Positions 60,440-64,000 of a stretch of 64,000 nt of DNA are shown one piece after another; within the stretch, counting starts at the first letter, position 1; each line of letters starts with the position of its first letter. Source of the DNA: Pampus argenteus (taxonomy: Eukaryota > Chordata > Actinopteri > Scombriformes > Stromateidae); assembly GCA_036937835.1 (NCBI GenBank), contig CM072863.1:7526501-7590500 (forward strand), read 5' to 3'. Both the position numbers and the translations under genes were made by a program. A model generated the notes under the pieces. That model saw only the letters and a list, made by a program, of their open reading frames with translations. It did no database searches and was not told the origin of the DNA.

Positions 60440-60725
60440 AAACAAAGGAGGAAAAGCAACTAATATTAAAAAATGTACAGATACTGCACATAAATATGTA
60501 CAGGTACTGTTCAGTTTGAATTCTAATATTACACTATTACCTGTATGTAGTATACAGTAGAGGGAGTGGAACATAAAAAATAACAAATGTAATGTATGCA
60601 CAATGAAATACAATGCAAAAGACAACTGTAGTAAATACCAGTTACCTTACATATCAATGTTCAGTTTGTGTTGATGCTATTTGAATTTCATTGTATAATG
60701 ACAATTAAAATGAACCTTGAACCTT
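60440..60725 (+). mobile_element. Probable 3' end of a fish L2/Rex-type LINE
   Basis: The block ends with a segment reading gaatttcattgtataatga, then caattaaaatgaaccttgaacctta. A tail of the kind 'ATTTCATTGTA.AATGACAATAAA' plus a short tandem repeat (here TGAACCT twice) is characteristic of 3' ends of teleost L2/Rex-like LINEs and their SINE partners. The start of the fragment is uncertain, and I see no coding remnant in it. Confidence 0.45.
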
Positions 60726-60999
60726 ATGTGTCTGTTATATATATATCTCAGTATATATGGTTTTTTGAGAACATATTTTCGTTTATTTTCAACCATCAAA
60801 CATTGTACTACAACAGTACAGTCCTGCCTTGATATTTGTGAGGTTTGCAACAGATTTTTATTTGAACTGTTTTTGGGACATTGGGAAAGAGCTAAAATCT
60901 GGCAATGCAATCATGCAGAACAAAAACACAATCAAAACACTGCTCATTCTGACAACAACAACAACAGCAACAAAAAACATTCAAAGGGAAATTTGAGAA

Positions 61000-63900
61000 A
61001 CAGTGACTGTGTTGCCAGATCTTGGTTGATAATTGGTTTGATAGCTTTATAAAAGCAAGAATGAGAAGAATAGCTTTATAAACTGTAGCCGTTTGCAGCT
61101 TAGACTATTTGGTTTAATCCCCATGTCAACAACAGATATGAAAACTGATATCACTTTCAGGAAACTAAGGTTTCATTCATGATCAGGCTCTGTTGCAATA
61201 TGAACAGTGTGAGCTTAAGGGAAGTATCTGTTGTCTACAGTTGGCAAAGAGGAACTGAGATTAATGAATTTTCTAATCATTGCACAATTCAAGGGATTTT
61301 CATACATGTGTGATCTAACTGTTTACGTTTAGGTTGGGGTGACTGGCTTATGGAAGAAGGTGGCCACCACAACAGCACTGCCCATGCACAGATTCATAGA
61401 TCCACATGTTTTGCTCCAGGCTTTTCCCCAATGTAAGAGGGGATCCAGAAACCAACTGGCTGCTAAGTTTAATTCAGTCACATCTTTGAATGTACAACTG
61501 ACATGTCACAGGAGACTCTGAGGTCCTTTCTTTCCATCACCACCCTCCCCCCGCCTCGGCTTCCCCCAAAGGCACCTTGACTGATAATGAGAGCGAGAAT
61601 GCAGGTAGGGCTCAGACTCAGGGGGGTTTCAATTAACACCCTGCAGATTAATAAAGAGTAATAAGGTGTACTGAGTTTATAGTTTATGTGCGTGTGTGTA
61701 TATGGGTTTTGCATGTGTGTCCATGTGTGGTGACAAGACCCCTGTTGCTCAGCATGATGGAGAGAACAGAAAGGAAAAGTGCTGTAAAAAAGCAGTGGCA
61801 TACTGTGGAGTGGAAGCATAGCTCTGATTGGGTGTTTGCATAAAGATTTTTAATTGGTCATCTGGTTCGTGTCATCACAGTATGATTAACAGTGGGAGAT
61901 CTTGGGACCAAAGAAAACCGAAATCTTCAGGAATTGTAGAATTGCAATTTGTTTTTTTTAACAATAGCTATTTAATGTATTTCCACTCTGCGATTACTTC
62001 TCAAATAGTGAACGTCATTACTAGCGGGGTCCTCCATTCCTGCACTCGATTCATGTTGCCCACCTATGGACGAGGGGTTCACAGGAAACGATGCATTTAA
62101 TACAGCATTACTGTTTTTAATGTTATCTCTTTGATATCAGTCTTAGTGTTTTCTGTTCTCTCTTCCATATCAGAGTTGTATTAAGTTACTGCTAATGCAA
62201 ACCAAACATTTCATACTGCCACTGCTTTACACTGCGTTTCATTAAAACACGTTCTACTGGCAAAACACAAGGAGGCTTTTCTTGTGAAGCAATTCTTCTG
62301 TTGTACGTCTTTGCTGTCCAGGATTATGGGACCTGTTGCATTAAGCTACACTTGCTGTTAACATACTGATATACAAATCACACAACATATGTGTATGTAA
62401 ACGGTCTTGGTTAAGCTCCTAGATCTCTATAAACTGAGACACCTACCACCACCACCCCAGTTCAATTATGTTGAATACAATTTTGTTTGTGTTGCTGAAA
62501 GTATCCAAACATTACATTTAGAAAACTCAACAACAACAACAAGGATACTCCACAAACCTCAATTTAAACATTAAAATCTTCCAAAAACACTCAAAACTGT
62601 TCCCATCAAGATCTGTATAATATATCCAGTAATGAGAAAGTCTTATTGCTGCTGACATTTTCAAACTGTACCACTGAACTTGAACTTCAGCAAATAAAAA
62701 CAAGACTGCCTGCATGACTCAACATTATTAGCTCAAAGCAGGAAAGTGTGCTTTGTTTTATCTTATAACTTGAGCAAACTGTCCCCTTTAAATAGAGTGC
62801 TCAGTTATGTTTTGTATGCCGACACTCCCTCTTGCATTTCCCATGGAACCTAAACAAACACATACACAAACAGACCCACACACACCTTGGTGCCTGTCAC
62901 TGAACAATGTTTGCTTTACAGAATTGATTTATCTGCGCTTACGTTGTTCGATCTCCCTCTCTCTCTCTTTTTGTTACCCCTCTCTCTCTGCAGTACAGTA
63001 AAGGAATGCACCTACAGCTATCTCCATCTAAATTAACCTTTCCATCTGAGACACATGACTTACAGGTGAAAGTTAAGACACACTGTCCTTTGAGCATTTT
63101 CATAATCATACATTGTGCTCATGGTTTTTGCAACAGCAACGTTATCGTTTCATTCATTCAACCTAGATTGACTATACGCTGTCAAACCTGGAAGCTTTTG
63201 TTTGAACCACGTAGCATGCCCTGTATATCTCAAGCATGCAGGATAAATATTTGCATTAGCAAGAACTGGTTGTGAGGTATGTTATTGATAGATGAGAAAG
63301 CATTTGTTGTATTTACTGTCTGTTTATGTGAATGTGTGTGTGTAGTTCAGAGAAACTATACACACACACACTGTACAGGCTTGCAGATCTGTAATGCAGA
63401 TAACACCTGACATGTGTGGCGTGAGAAGGGCTTGTCTGTGTATGACTTTGGCGCGTTGTAACCTTGATTTATGGTATGGTGTGTTTTTTGCTCAGCTGTA
63501 TGTCTGGGAGCGGGTGTTTAGGGGTGAAAAGGACGCTTTCAGGTACCCTGCGGCTTGAACATGTATGTAAAAGCAAAGTCCCGGGCCCCTGGGACAAGCA
63601 GCTGCAAGAATTATTGAATGTCACACGGATCCACCCTGATGCATTTCTCACAGGCACATATAGAAATAAGGAATGTATCGAGGGCTGTCAATAAATGCCA
63701 TAATGTATTTGTACAAGAAAAGCATGATGCGTTACAGCACAGAGGGATCCTCTGTACAGACAGGTGCATACAGAGACGGCCAAATACAGGCCAGATTACT
63801 GAAAGCATGAGACCTCGCCTCTACTTTCATGATGTCCCGAAAACAGAGGACGATACAATAAAGAAGTAAATAAAGACAGTCATGAAGAGGAGAAAAGTAG

Positions 63901-64000
63901 AGCAATGGTGGAAAAAGGCAACAAAAAATGTGACAACAAGGAGGACAAAGCGTGATAGGCCAGAGTGTGGAGGAGAGAGAATCAATCAGTCTTCAAGGGC
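61000..64000. other. Non-coding: distal upstream flank
   Basis: Unique AT-rich sequence with no repeats of note except small CA runs near 62.86 and 63.36 kb. Apart from the exon-like segment at 62994-63065, nothing gene-like is seen. Confidence 0.5.
62994..63065 (+). other. Exon-like open segment with strong splice sites, plus strand, unknown
   Basis: A long pyrimidine tract ending ctctctctgcag (62950-62993) is a textbook 3' splice site. It is followed by 72 open bases (24 codons, starting YSKGMHLQL and ending ETHDLQ) and then CAG|GTGAAAG, a good 5' splice site. The length is a multiple of three. I do not recognise the peptide. It could be an exon of a neighbouring plus-strand gene upstream of foxp4, or a chance pseudo-exon. 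Confidence 0.25.

Noticed and set aside
63464..63869. Two overlapping plus-strand open frames of 76 and 83 residues
   Set aside because: Different frames of the same DNA, neither with a recognised motif. Typical of chance frames in AT-moderate sequence.
1..64000. CRISPR arrays, bacterial operons, phage or rRNA genes
   Set aside because: There are no regularly spaced direct repeats with unique spacers, no ribosome-binding-site/ORF organisation, and no rRNA-like sequence. Overall composition and splice-site-bounded coding are vertebrate.

Overview
The window looks like vertebrate, most likely teleost fish, nuclear DNA. It is gene-poor and moderately AT-rich. It is full of (CA)n/(TG)n, (GA)n and homopolymer tracts, has low CpG outside one island, and holds decayed retroelement scraps. 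I see no bacterial-type operons, CRISPR arrays, rRNA or tRNA genes, and no long open reading frame belongs to a gene.

The one gene I recognise is the forkhead transcription factor gene foxp4, on the minus strand. Its first coding exon (12892-13071) starts with a double ATG. It encodes MMVESASETIR..., runs through a Gly/Asn-rich stretch, and ends in ...VDLLHLQQQQ at a clean 5' splice site. All later foxp4 exons (poly-Gln region, zinc finger, leucine zipper, forkhead) would lie at coordinates below 1 and are absent. Positions 1-12891 are therefore the start of the following intron. Positions 13072 to about 45.5 kb are probably the long intron that separates the 5' non-coding exon(s) from this exon. 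The only clear CpG island (about 45.48-46.13 kb, 41 CpGs counted) is the best candidate for the foxp4 promoter and first exon. From 46.1 kb to 64 kb I see upstream intergenic DNA without a recognisable gene.

Other elements. (1) A dense simple-repeat belt lies at 11.3-12.9 kb, including a (TG)n tract, in transcript sense, just downstream of the foxp4 5' splice site. (2) Several simple-repeat-free blocks are rich in TAAT, TALE, POU, RFX or CRE motifs and look like developmental enhancers, though conservation is untested. (3) A plus-strand TATA/initiator/5' splice site arrangement at 34.22-34.33 kb could start an antisense transcript. (4) Two plus-strand exon-like open segments with good splice sites lie at 4070-4210 and 62994-63065. 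(5) An inverted repeat of about 85 bp brackets 53.27-55.80 kb. (6) Retroelement remnants lie at 56.1-56.4 kb (LINE reverse transcriptase), 57.0-57.2 kb (possibly Penelope-like) and 60.4-60.7 kb (LINE 3' end).

I did not find a convincing new biological system. The observations most worth testing are the inverted-repeat-bounded segment, the possible antisense promoter in foxp4 intron 1, the UG-repeat next to the foxp4 splice site, and the perfect RFX palindrome at 58.36 kb. Apart from the foxp4 exon, the simple repeats and the CpG island, the calls are hypotheses from reading sequence alone.
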